Assembly (NCBI GenBank): GCA_011321985.1
Contig: DROB01000017.1
Location: 1-13,445 of the forward strand
Reading direction: 5' to 3'
Source: Gammaproteobacteria bacterium
Lineage (GTDB): Bacteria > Pseudomonadota > Gammaproteobacteria > SZUA-229
Length of the DNA stretch: 13,445 bases
Shown in pieces: positions 1-6,970 of this stretch. Positions within the stretch are counted from its first letter, which is position 1; every line of letters begins with the position of its first letter. The translations under genes and the position numbers were made by a program. The notes below the pieces were generated by a model. The model was not told the origin of the DNA. It ran no database searches and saw only the letters and a list, made by a program, of their open reading frames with translations.

Positions 1-2
1 TA

Positions 3-440
3 ATGTACGAAAAAATTACCCGCGTCCTAGGTTTTGATTACGGTAAAAAGCGTATAGGCATCGCCACCGGACAGACCATCACCAATACAGCGAGTCCGTG
101 CACCACTCTCGTTCAGGTCGATGGCAATCCCGACTGGAAGGCTATCGGTGATGAGATACAACAATGGGGCCCGCAGGCATTGATCGTAGGCATGCCATAC
201 CATACTGATACCAGCGAAAATAAAATGACAGCCACCACCCGGCAGTTCGCTTATGAACTAGAGAAACGGTTCAACCTGCCGGTGCTAGAGGTCAACGAAA
301 CACTGAGCTCAGATGAAGCCGAAGAGATACTTAAAAGCAGGATAAAAATAAATCAGCAGAATAAACACGAGATTGATAGAATGGCAGCCGCAATCATAGT
401 GCAACGCTGGCTGGACCTGCAAATTCAGAGCAGCACATAA
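3..440 (+). CDS. ruvX: RuvX/YqgF family Holliday junction resolvase-like nuclease
   Basis: RNase H-fold protein of 145 aa (E. coli YqgF is 138), implicated in Holliday-junction resolution and 16S rRNA 5' maturation. The N-terminal strand carries G-F-D-Y-G-K-K-R-I-G (residues 10-19) with the first catalytic aspartate D12. IVGMP at 61-65 and the C-terminal IDRMAAAII (124-132, D125) are family landmarks. The usual D-E-R-L-(S/T)-T motif reads N-E-T-L-S-S at 98-103: the acid E99 is kept, but the conserved arginine is T100. The start ATG overlaps a TAA at 1-3, so an upstream gene (yqgE in related genomes, not visible here) probably ends there and is translationally coupled. pyrR follows after 29 bp, so ruvX probably heads the visible part of the pyr operon. 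Family assignment is firm; biochemical activity is known only from homologues. Confidence 0.95.
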   Translation: MYEKITRVLGFDYGKKRIGIATGQTITNTASPCTTLVQVDGNPDWKAIGDEIQQWGPQALIVGMPYHTDTSENKMTATTRQFAYELEKRFNLPVLEVNETLSSDEAEEILKSRIKINQQNKHEIDRMAAAIIVQRWLDLQIQSST

Positions 441-469
441 AACCTGTACTAACTACGCGACGAGACCTG

Positions 470-982
470 ATGCAGAAAATCGCCACACCAGATGAACTTC
501 TGGCACAACTGGCAAAACAGACAAAGACATTGCTTGAAAACAGAGCAATCGATAACCCATTGATGGTCGGTATCCAGACCGGTGGTGTCTGGGTCGCAAC
601 AGAACTTCACCAACAACTCAACATCTCCGAGCCCCTGGCTACACTCGACATAAGTTTCTATCGAGACGATTTTTCACGTATCGGCATGAACCCGAAAGTA
701 AAACCTTCATCATTACCCCCTGAGATCGAAGACCGCCACATCATACTGGTCGATGATGTCCTGCACACCGGTCGGACCATCCGGGCGGCCATGAACGAAT
801 TATTTGATTACGGTCGCCCTGCGAGTATCAATCTGATCTGCCTGATCGACCGTAGCGGCCGTGAACTTCCATTGCAGGCAGATATAGTAGGCAAGCATAT
901 AGAACTGGAAGAAGGTGAACATATAAAACTTACAGGCCCGCAACCTCTGGCATTTGAATTACAGAAAAGTACCGGAGATTAA
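470..982 (+). CDS. pyrR: PyrR bifunctional pyrimidine regulator / uracil phosphoribosyltransferase
   Basis: Type I phosphoribosyltransferase fold, 170 aa. The PRPP-binding motif I-I-L-V-D-D-V-L-H-T-G-R-T occupies residues 91-103, with the acidic pair D95-D96. The PyrR-type segment LIDRSGRELPLQADIVGKHI (125-144) separates it from the Upp and hypoxanthine PRTase families. In Bacillus, PyrR binds UMP and a leader RNA to attenuate pyr transcription, and it also makes UMP from uracil and PRPP. Here the 29-bp gap from ruvX and the 21-bp gap to pyrB hold no terminator/antiterminator pair, so Bacillus-type attenuation immediately upstream is not supported; regulation may act elsewhere or the enzyme role may dominate. 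It sits between ruvX and pyrB as in Pseudomonas. The ATG start has only a weak purine stretch upstream. Confidence 0.93.
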   Translation: MQKIATPDELLAQLAKQTKTLLENRAIDNPLMVGIQTGGVWVATELHQQLNISEPLATLDISFYRDDFSRIGMNPKVKPSSLPPEIEDRHIILVDDVLHTGRTIRAAMNELFDYGRPASINLICLIDRSGRELPLQADIVGKHIELEEGEHIKLTGPQPLAFELQKSTGD

Positions 983-1003
983 ACCGGGTGTAGATTATCT
1001 ATT

Positions 1004-2041
1004 ATGGTAAATAAAGCGACAAAACCCACTGATGATCTGATCGGCCACGATGCCTGGAATATCCAGCTGGATGAGAATGGAAATCTAAAACATTTCCTGA
1101 CGACAGAAGGACTGGGCACCGAGATACTCACTCAAATCCTTGACACGGCAGAAAGCTTTGCCGATATAAATGAAAAGAGCATAAAAAAAGTCCCTCTCCT
1201 TCGCGGGAAAACCATCGTCAATCTGTTTTTTGAAGCGAGCACACGCACGCGCACCACTTTCGAACTGGCTGCAAAGAGGCTCTCTGCCGATGTCCTGAAC
1301 ATCAATATCAGCACTTCAGCGACATCAAAAGGTGAAACACTGTTAGATACGCTACAAAATATTCAGGCGATGCACTGTGATATGTTTGTCGTTCGTCACA
1401 GTGATTCTGGTGCCGCACATTACATCGCCAACAACGTTGCACCCGCTATCAGCGTGATCAATGCCGGTGACGGCAGCCACGCGCATCCGACGCAGGCCAT
1501 GCTTGACATGTTCACCATCCGCCGCAATAAAGGCGCAAGCTTCGGTAACCTGCGCGTCGCTATCGTCGGTGACATCCTGCACTCGCGTGTCGCACGTTCA
1601 CAGATCCATGCTCTCAACAACCTGAATACCGGTGAGGTTCGTGTCATCGCCCCTAAAACATTATTGCCCGTCGATATAGAGGACATGGGCGTGAATGTTT
1701 TCTATGACCTGGCAACAGGCATCAGTGATGCTGATGTCGTCATCATGTTACGTCTACAGAAAGAACGCATGCAGGGTGCACTGTTACCCAGTGAACAGGA
1801 ATATTTCAGACTCTATGGCCTGACCGAAGAACGCCTGAGGTCAGCTAAAGATGATGTTATCGTCATGCACCCTGGTCCTATCAATCGTGGCGTAGAAATT
1901 GATTCTAACGTTGCCGATGGTCCTCACTCTGTCATCCTCGATCAGGTATCCTACGGCATATCCGTACGCATGGCCGTCATGACCATGACCCTTGGCAGAG
2001 AAAAAACAGAAACCGATAACCTTTCTGGAGGTAGCAAATGA
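1004..2041 (+). CDS. pyrB: Aspartate carbamoyltransferase catalytic subunit (PyrC'-associated class)
   Basis: Catalyses carbamoyl phosphate + aspartate to carbamoyl aspartate, the committed step of pyrimidine synthesis. Carbamoyl-phosphate site STRTRTTF at residues 79-86; mobile-loop S105 and K109 in STSATSKGE (103-111); HPTQ at 161-164; aspartate-loop RLQKER at 250-255; HPGPINRG at 289-296. At 345 aa it has about 27 more N-terminal residues before STRTR than the E. coli chain. This matches the Pseudomonas-type enzyme, whose N-terminal extension binds nucleotide effectors and which assembles with an inactive dihydroorotase-like partner instead of PyrI. No pyrI is present. The stop TGA overlaps the pyrC' start (ATGA), coupling the two genes. 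All recognisable catalytic residues are present; no strong Shine-Dalgarno is seen before the ATG. Confidence 0.96.
   Translation: MVNKATKPTDDLIGHDAWNIQLDENGNLKHFLTTEGLGTEILTQILDTAESFADINEKSIKKVPLLRGKTIVNLFFEASTRTRTTFELAAKRLSADVLNINISTSATSKGETLLDTLQNIQAMHCDMFVVRHSDSGAAHYIANNVAPAISVINAGDGSHAHPTQAMLDMFTIRRNKGASFGNLRVAIVGDILHSRVARSQIHALNNLNTGEVRVIAPKTLLPVDIEDMGVNVFYDLATGISDADVVIMLRLQKERMQGALLPSEQEYFRLYGLTEERLRSAKDDVIVMHPGPINRGVEIDSNVADGPHSVILDQVSYGISVRMAVMTMTLGREKTETDNLSGGSK
2027..2032 (+). promoter_or_regulatory. Strong ribosome-binding site for pyrC' inside pyrB
   Basis: GGAGGT lies 6 bp before the ATG at 2038, within the last codons of pyrB. It fixes the pyrC' start and, with the ATGA overlap, supports tightly linked translation of the two chains. 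The strength of the site contrasts with the weak one before pyrB. Confidence 0.75.
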
Positions 2042-3321
2042 ACCAGCTACTGATCAGAAACGGGCACGTGATCGACCCGGCGAACAACATCGATCAACTT
2101 TCTGATATCTATATTGCAGATGGAAAAATTGCCGCTATCGGGGCAGCTGGCAGCATTAAAACCAGACAGGGCACGCAGCAACTCGACGCAGACAATCTGA
2201 TCGTCATGCCCGGGCTGGTAGATTGCTGTGCTCGCCTGCGTGAGCCAGGCCAGGAACACAAAGCGACCATACACAGTGAGGCTGTTGCCGCAACAAAAGC
2301 AGGTATCACCACTTTATGCTGCCCGCCCGATACCGATCCTGTGATTGACGAACCCGCTGTCGTCGAACTGATAAATCAGAAAACATCGGATGCCGGACAC
2401 AGTAAAATCGTCGTACTGGGCGCACTGACAGCAGGGTTACGGGGTTTACGCCTAAGTGAGATGTACGCTCTGAAACAGGCAGGCTGCGTCGGGCTGAGCA
2501 ACGCTCGTCACCCTATCGAGAGCTCACAGATCCTCAAGCGCGCTTTTGCCTACGCCGCAACTTTTGATATGCGCGTATTTATCGAACCAGATGAACATAC
2601 ATTAAGTGATGGTGGTTGTGCTCACGACGGGAAGATTGCGACCCGGCTAGGACTCAAAAGCATACCGGTTTCTGCCGAAACGATAGCCATAGCACGCGCA
2701 CTGGAATTGATCGCAGAAACCGGTGTTAGCGCGCACTTTGGACGCTTATCCAGTGCATCAGGAACCGAGATGATCAGCCGGGCCAAAAATGAACACCTGC
2801 CGGTCACCGCTGATATCAGTGCCCATCAACTACACCTGACCGAACATGACATCAGTAATTTCAACAGTGCCTGCCATGTGATCCCGCCATTGCGATCCCA
2901 GCGTGACCAGGAAGCACTACGGAAAGCCGTCGAAGACGGCACCATCGATGCTATATGCTCCGATCACCAACCACATGACATCGACGCAAAACAGGCCCCG
3001 TTTGCCAGTACCGAACCCGGCATCTCTGCACTGGAAACATTATTGCCGCTATGTCTTCGCATTACACAAACCACATCTCTGGGACTCAGTGATATCATGA
3101 ATAAAATCACCTGCGCCCCCGCCGGGATATTAGGGGTCGATGCGGGTACACTCTCCGTCGGTACCGCTGCGGATATCTGTATCTTCGATGCGGACGAAGA
3201 CTGGCAACTGACTCGTAGTTCGATCAACAGTAGTGGTAAAAACACCCCTTTTCCAGGGTGGAATTTTCAGGGAAAGGTCAAACACACCATCGTAGATGGC
3301 CGTTTGTTATTCAGTGATTAA
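2038..3321 (+). CDS. pyrC': Dihydroorotase-like PyrC', predicted catalytically inactive ATCase partner
   Basis: Amidohydrolase-fold protein of 427 aa, close in length and architecture to type I dihydroorotases: N-terminal small domain (1-57), TIM-barrel core from PGLVD (58-62), and a C-terminal return to the small domain (about 365-427). The metal centre is degraded. The D-x-H-x-H-L-R-E-P-G signature reads D-C-C-A-R-L-R-E-P-G (62-71), losing both histidines. The S-D-D-G segment reads S-N-A-R (154-157). The H-C-E-D segment reads E-P-D-E (183-186). The H-x-S-T segment reads R-L-S-S (236-239). Only the late acid in SDHQPH (D309) remains. In Pseudomonas, an inactive PyrC' is needed to assemble active PyrB dodecamers, and a separate pyrC supplies the enzyme. 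The overlap with pyrB fits that structural role. Inactivity is inferred from residues, not measured. Confidence 0.93.
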   Translation: MNQLLIRNGHVIDPANNIDQLSDIYIADGKIAAIGAAGSIKTRQGTQQLDADNLIVMPGLVDCCARLREPGQEHKATIHSEAVAATKAGITTLCCPPDTDPVIDEPAVVELINQKTSDAGHSKIVVLGALTAGLRGLRLSEMYALKQAGCVGLSNARHPIESSQILKRAFAYAATFDMRVFIEPDEHTLSDGGCAHDGKIATRLGLKSIPVSAETIAIARALELIAETGVSAHFGRLSSASGTEMISRAKNEHLPVTADISAHQLHLTEHDISNFNSACHVIPPLRSQRDQEALRKAVEDGTIDAICSDHQPHDIDAKQAPFASTEPGISALETLLPLCLRITQTTSLGLSDIMNKITCAPAGILGVDAGTLSVGTAADICIFDADEDWQLTRSSINSSGKNTPFPGWNFQGKVKHTIVDGRLLFSD

Positions 3322-3376
3322 TGGTTAGAGCCGTGTTCTATAATATTTTTTCCCGGTAAGGAAAAAGACTAACCAT
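3321..3376. terminator. Nested inverted repeat between convergent operons, possible bidirectional terminator
   Basis: An outer perfect 8-bp inverted repeat (ATGGTTAG at 3321-3328, CTAACCAT at 3369-3376) encloses an inner hairpin with 7-bp arms TTTTTCC (3347-3353) and GGAAAAA (3360-3366) around a 6-base loop. The outer arms overlap the end of the pyrC' stop codon on the left and start at the stop codon of the PilU-like gene on the right. The location between convergent stops suits transcription termination in both directions, but neither side shows the usual GC-rich stem followed by a T run, so mechanism and strength are uncertain. Confidence 0.4.
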
Positions 3377-4505
3377 CGAGATCAACGGGGCCACTCGGAA
3401 ACCGCAATGTTTCCGGCTTCTCCTCTTTAGCATGTAACTCTTTCAGACCGCCGCCAAAATTAATCTTCCATTCCAGATCACTACTGGAATCCGCGTTTGC
3501 CAGTGCTACTTTCAGCTCGATCTTTCGCGCTTTAAACAAGTCGAACAAAGACTGATCAAATGTCTTCATCTCCGCTTCACCTCCTTTTGCCATGATATCC
3601 TTGATCTCGTTAAAACTGCCCTCACGGATCAATTTGCTGATATAAGGCGTATTCACCATCACTTCGACGGCAACGACACGGCTGCCATCCTCTTTTTTAA
3701 CCAGTCGTTGTGCCAGGATACAATTCAGATTCAGCGACAGGTCCATCAATACCTGATTGTGTGCTTCGCTAGGGAAAAAGTTCAATAATCTGTCGAGTGC
3801 CTGATTCGCATTGGTGGCATGCAATGTCGTCAGACATAGATGGCCGGTATCGGCATAACGTAAAGCCGATTCCATGACTTCTTTATCTCTCGCTTCACCG
3901 ATCATGATGATATCAGGCGCTTCACGCATCGCTTCGCGTAAAGCATTGTCAAAGGACAAGGTGTCCAGTCCTACTTCACGCTGCCCCACGATACATTTTT
4001 TATGACGGAACATAAATTCGATAGGATCTTCGATAGTAAGGATATGACCGCTGTCAGCCATATTCCGATAATCGAGCATCGAGGCTAACGAAGTCGATTT
4101 CCCCATCCCCGTTGCCCCCACCACTAGAATCAAACCTTTCTTTTTCTGAATAACTTTTTTGTAAATTTTAGGCAACCCGAGCTCATCAAGAGTAGGTATG
4201 TCCGCTTTTATGTAACGGATAACCATCGAGACTTCACCACGTTGCATATAGATATTTATACGGAAACGTCCCAGATCTGCATATGATACTCCCAGATTCA
4301 ATTCCAGATTTTTTTCAAATTCTTTTATCTGTGGTGGTGTCAGTAGGTCATAAGCCAGCTTTTTAGTCATGCCAGGATTGAGCATACTTTTGCCGACAGG
4401 GCGTATCGAACCTTCGATACGTACACTCACGGGAGCGCCCGTAGTGAAATACATATCTGATGCCTGCTGCTCAGACATCAATTTTAGATACGGTTGTAAA
4501 TTCAT
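3369..4505 (-). CDS. Third PilT/PilU-family type IV pilus ATPase (divergent PilU-like)
   Basis: Secretion-superfamily AAA+ ATPase of 378 aa, predicted to act at the cytoplasmic base of the type IVa pilus in retraction or its modulation. N-terminal PAS-like domain from the SEQQASDMYFTTGAP region (11-25); Walker A GATGMGKS (130-137); Asp box IEDPIEF (158-164); Walker B IIMIGEARD (199-207) with E204; His box GHLCLTTLHATN (221-232). The ATPase motifs look intact. It is nearer to PilU than PilT (VGATG Walker A context, LCL.TLHA, ALDR..NFFP), yet has YISKLIRE (288-295), recalling the PilT AIRNLIRE motif that the neighbouring PilU lacks. The lysine-rich, acidic C-tail (354-378) differs from both neighbours. 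The ATG has GGAG 10 bp upstream, and the gene follows pilU after 42 bp, so it is probably the last gene of pilT-pilU-X. Its specific role is not recognised. Confidence 0.9.
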   Translation of the reverse strand: MNLQPYLKLMSEQQASDMYFTTGAPVSVRIEGSIRPVGKSMLNPGMTKKLAYDLLTPPQIKEFEKNLELNLGVSYADLGRFRINIYMQRGEVSMVIRYIKADIPTLDELGLPKIYKKVIQKKKGLILVVGATGMGKSTSLASMLDYRNMADSGHILTIEDPIEFMFRHKKCIVGQREVGLDTLSFDNALREAMREAPDIIMIGEARDKEVMESALRYADTGHLCLTTLHATNANQALDRLLNFFPSEAHNQVLMDLSLNLNCILAQRLVKKEDGSRVVAVEVMVNTPYISKLIREGSFNEIKDIMAKGGEAEMKTFDQSLFDLFKARKIELKVALANADSSSDLEWKINFGGGLKELHAKEEKPETLRFPSGPVDLDG

Positions 4506-4547
4506 ATATCGATTTCTCCAGACATCAGGACCAGGGTAATAATAAGA

Positions 4548-5711
4548 TCAGCGGACACGTGTCTCATCATCACTGCTTTGCACGGAGATATTATCAAGCC
4601 CTTCCATCAGATCATTAGTACTCGCGGCTTTACCCTCAAGTTTTATCCTCAAGCGCAGGTCATTCACCGAATCCGCATTTCGCAGTGCATCTTCATATTT
4701 GATCTGGCCGCCTTCATAGAGGTCAAACAATGCCTGATCGAATGTCTGCATGCCCAGTTCATTAGATTTAGCGATCAATTCTTTTATCTCATGCACCTGG
4801 CCTTTAAAGATAAGATCTGCCATCAATGGCGAGTTGATCATTATCTCGATCGCAGCCATACGCCCGTTACCTGAGATAGTGGGAATCAGGCGTTGTGAGA
4901 CCAGGCTCTTCAGGTTTAGAGAAAGATCCATCAATAACTGCTGCCGACGATCTTCCGGGAAAAAGTTGATGATACGGTCCAGTGCCTGATTCGTACTATT
5001 GGCGTGCAGCGTCGATAGACACAGGTGTCCTGTCTCCGCGAAGGCGATGGCATGTTCCATGGTCTCCCTGTCACGGATCTCACCGATCAGAATAACATCA
5101 GGAGCCTGGCGCAAGGTGTTTTTTAATGCGATAGCATAATCTTCCGTATCGACACCCACCTCACGTTGCGTCACGATGCAGTTTCGATGATTGTGGATGA
5201 ACTCGATCGGATCCTCGATCGTAATGATATGACCATGACTATGCTGGTTTCGATGACCTACCATTGCGGCCAACGAGGTCGACTTACCCGAACCGGTCGC
5301 ACCGACAAAGATGACCAGGCCACGCTTGGTCATCGAGATATCTTTCAGGATAAGAGGCAGGTTCAGATCTTCGAACAGCGGAATCTCAGAGCGGATGACA
5401 CGCAGTACGACACCGACAGAGCCTCGCTGGGTAAAAGCATTGACACGAAAACGTGAGACACCCGGTAGACTGATCGCAAAGTTACATTCCTGTGTCTCCT
5501 CAAATTCTGCACGTTGCTTATCATTCATGATGGCAGCGACAAGAATCTGGGTATGTTGTGGGCTAAGCGACTGATTTGACAGTGGCACCATCTCACCATC
5601 GACTTTCATCGATGGTACAGCACCGGCGGTGATAAACAGATCCGAACCATTTTTCGACACCATGGTGCGAAGCAGGTCATGCATATATTTTATTGCTTTA
5701 TCACGATCCAC
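4548..5711 (-). CDS. pilU: PilU, PilT-dependent type IV pilus retraction ATPase
   Basis: 387 aa, very similar in order and wording to Pseudomonas PilU (about 382 aa), an accessory hexameric ATPase that needs PilT to power pilus retraction. Visible: N-terminal GSDLFITAG (22-30); Walker A GATGSGKS (137-144); Asp box TIEDPIEF (164-171); Walker B VILIGEIRD (206-214); His box GHLCLSTLHAN (228-238); MQTFDQAL (321-328); and an acidic/arginine tail like that of other PilUs. The start is GTG, with AGGAG (5721-5725 on +) 9 bp upstream. An internal ATG at residue 10 lacks a Shine-Dalgarno, so GTG is preferred. It follows pilT after 35 bp and precedes the third ATPase, consistent with one transcript. Confidence 0.95.
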   Translation of the reverse strand: MDRDKAIKYMHDLLRTMVSKNGSDLFITAGAVPSMKVDGEMVPLSNQSLSPQHTQILVAAIMNDKQRAEFEETQECNFAISLPGVSRFRVNAFTQRGSVGVVLRVIRSEIPLFEDLNLPLILKDISMTKRGLVIFVGATGSGKSTSLAAMVGHRNQHSHGHIITIEDPIEFIHNHRNCIVTQREVGVDTEDYAIALKNTLRQAPDVILIGEIRDRETMEHAIAFAETGHLCLSTLHANSTNQALDRIINFFPEDRRQQLLMDLSLNLKSLVSQRLIPTISGNGRMAAIEIMINSPLMADLIFKGQVHEIKELIAKSNELGMQTFDQALFDLYEGGQIKYEDALRNADSVNDLRLRIKLEGKAASTNDLMEGLDNISVQSSDDETRVR

Positions 5712-5746
5712 GTTAGACCACTCCTGAATAATTTATTTTAAATGTT

Positions 5747-6781
5747 TTAGAACAGATCTTTATTTGCAGCTTTTTTACGCGCTTCATCTTTACTGATGAG
5801 GCCTCGTGCCAGCAGTTCCTGTAAATTCTGGTCGAGTGTCTGCATACCGATCGACTGTCCGGTCTGGATAGCCGAAAACATCTGTGCGATCTTGTTTTCA
5901 CGGATCAGATTTTTAATCGCCGATGTCCCGATCATGATCTCATGTGCCGCGATACGGCCACCACCAATCTTTTTCAACAGGGTCTGTGATATGACAGACC
6001 GTAGAGATTCCGACATCATCGCTCGGACCATCTCTTTCTCCGCTGCCGGGAACACATCGACGATACGATCCACGGTTTTTGCCGCCGAGCTGGTATGCAA
6101 GGTACCGAATACCAGATGGCCGGTTTCCGCAGCAGACAGTGCCAGCCGGATAGTCTCGAGATCCCGCATCTCACCGACCAGGATGACATCCGGGTCTTCA
6201 CGCAGGGCTGAGCGCAAGGCTTCGCTGAACCCCAGGGTATCGCGATGAACCTCACGCTGGTTTATCAGCGACTTTTTACTCTCATGCACGAACTCGATCG
6301 GGTCTTCGATGGTCAGGATATGGCCATAGTGGTTCTCATTCACATAGTTCACCATACCGGCCAGAGTGGTCGATTTTCCGGAACCCGTTGGTCCTGTCAC
6401 CAGCACGATGCCACGTGGTGTATCTGAAATCTCTTCAAAAATCTTCGGTGCCCCTAATTCTTCCAGGGTCAAAATTTTTGATGGAATGGTACGAAATACA
6501 GCACCCGCACCACGGTTATGGTTAAACGCATTTACCCTGAAACGCGCCAGACCGGGAATCTCGAACGAAAAGTCTGTCTCCAGATACTCCTCGAAAGTCT
6601 TACGCTGCTTGTCATTCATGATGTCGTACACCATACCGTGCACCGACTCATGATCCATGGGGTCAACATTAATGCGACGCACATCACCATCGACACGGAT
6701 CATCGGCGGCAGGCCCGCCGACAGATGCAAATCAGATGCCCCATTTTTTACGCTGAAAGCCAGTAACTGAGCGATATCCAT
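5747..6781 (-). CDS. pilT: PilT, type IV pilus retraction ATPase
   Basis: Hexameric motor that depolymerises type IVa pili, driving twitching motility and DNA uptake. Numbering from the ATG (344 aa, the usual PilT length): SDLHLSAGLPPMIRVDGDVR (16-35); Walker A GPTGSGKS (130-137); Asp box IEDPIEF (158-164); Walker B VILVGEMRD (199-207); His box GHLVFGTLHTSSA (221-233); retraction motif AIKNLIRE (288-295). A TTG codon one position upstream (6784) also opens the frame, but ATG at 6781 is preferred: AGGGG (6788-6792 on +) lies 6 bp from ATG and only 3 bp from TTG, and MDI is the normal PilT N-terminus. It is the first gene of the minus-strand pilus operon, divergent from proC; yggS, often found between them, is absent. 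Confidence 0.97.
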   Translation of the reverse strand: MDIAQLLAFSVKNGASDLHLSAGLPPMIRVDGDVRRINVDPMDHESVHGMVYDIMNDKQRKTFEEYLETDFSFEIPGLARFRVNAFNHNRGAGAVFRTIPSKILTLEELGAPKIFEEISDTPRGIVLVTGPTGSGKSTTLAGMVNYVNENHYGHILTIEDPIEFVHESKKSLINQREVHRDTLGFSEALRSALREDPDVILVGEMRDLETIRLALSAAETGHLVFGTLHTSSAAKTVDRIVDVFPAAEKEMVRAMMSESLRSVISQTLLKKIGGGRIAAHEIMIGTSAIKNLIRENKIAQMFSAIQTGQSIGMQTLDQNLQELLARGLISKDEARKKAANKDLF

Positions 6782-6970
6782 CAAAATCCCCTGCTATAAA
6801 GTATTCTGTTCTTATTATGTCACCCCTATTTATAGCTAAAAAAGTCACTTACTTCCTGTATTCAGAGACTATTTCAGCATTATTTTTTAAATGGCTCAGA
6901 GTTGCCTCTATGGTCAAAATGAGTATGTTAATATTCTCCGATTTACAACACCCAGAAACGTGGATTTAAT
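6782..6970. promoter_or_regulatory. AT-rich divergent intergenic region between pilT and proC
   Basis: 189 bp with no credible ORF. It must supply the 5' signals for the pilT operon on the minus strand and proC on the plus strand. The AGGGG ribosome-binding site of pilT is at its left edge; a weak TGGA sits 6 bp before proC. AT-rich blocks such as TATTTATAGC near 6827-6836 and ATTATTTTTTAAAT near 6879-6892 are seen, but no convincing sigma-54 motif or operator palindrome. On the minus strand, GTGACA and TTTATA stand 17 bp apart, but so close to the pilT ribosome-binding site that I do not call them. Confidence 0.5.
6902..6929 (+). promoter_or_regulatory. Candidate sigma-70 promoter for proC-yggT
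   Basis: TTGCCT (6902-6907) and TATGTT (6924-6929) are separated by 16 bp and lie about 40 bp before the proC start. Each hexamer matches the consensus only in part, and AT-rich DNA readily yields such pairs, so this is a weak call based on position and spacing. Confidence 0.25.

Noticed and set aside
1..3. TAA overlapping the ruvX ATG as the end of an upstream gene (yqgE in relatives)
   Set aside because: Only the stop codon would lie in the window, so identity cannot be supported; mentioned under ruvX as inference.
441..469. PyrR-responsive attenuator between ruvX and pyrR
   Set aside because: The gap is only 29 bp, with no hairpin and no T run.
2038..3321. pyrC' as a pseudogene
   Set aside because: The reading frame is full length, overlaps pyrB with a strong ribosome-binding site and keeps the fold; substitutions are confined to the active site, as in known structural PyrC' proteins.
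4578..5574. Several 79-98 codon frames opposite pilU
   Set aside because: Overlap the conserved ATPase core in antisense; composition reflects the complementary strand of pilU.
5796..6248. 150-codon open frame opposite pilT
   Set aside because: Antisense shadow of a highly conserved gene, low-complexity Ser/Arg-rich translation, no ribosome-binding site or domain.
6793..6830. Minus-strand promoter for pilT (GTGACA, 17 bp, TTTATA)
   Set aside because: Transcription would start within or at the edge of the ribosome-binding site, leaving almost no leader; hexamers are also imperfect.
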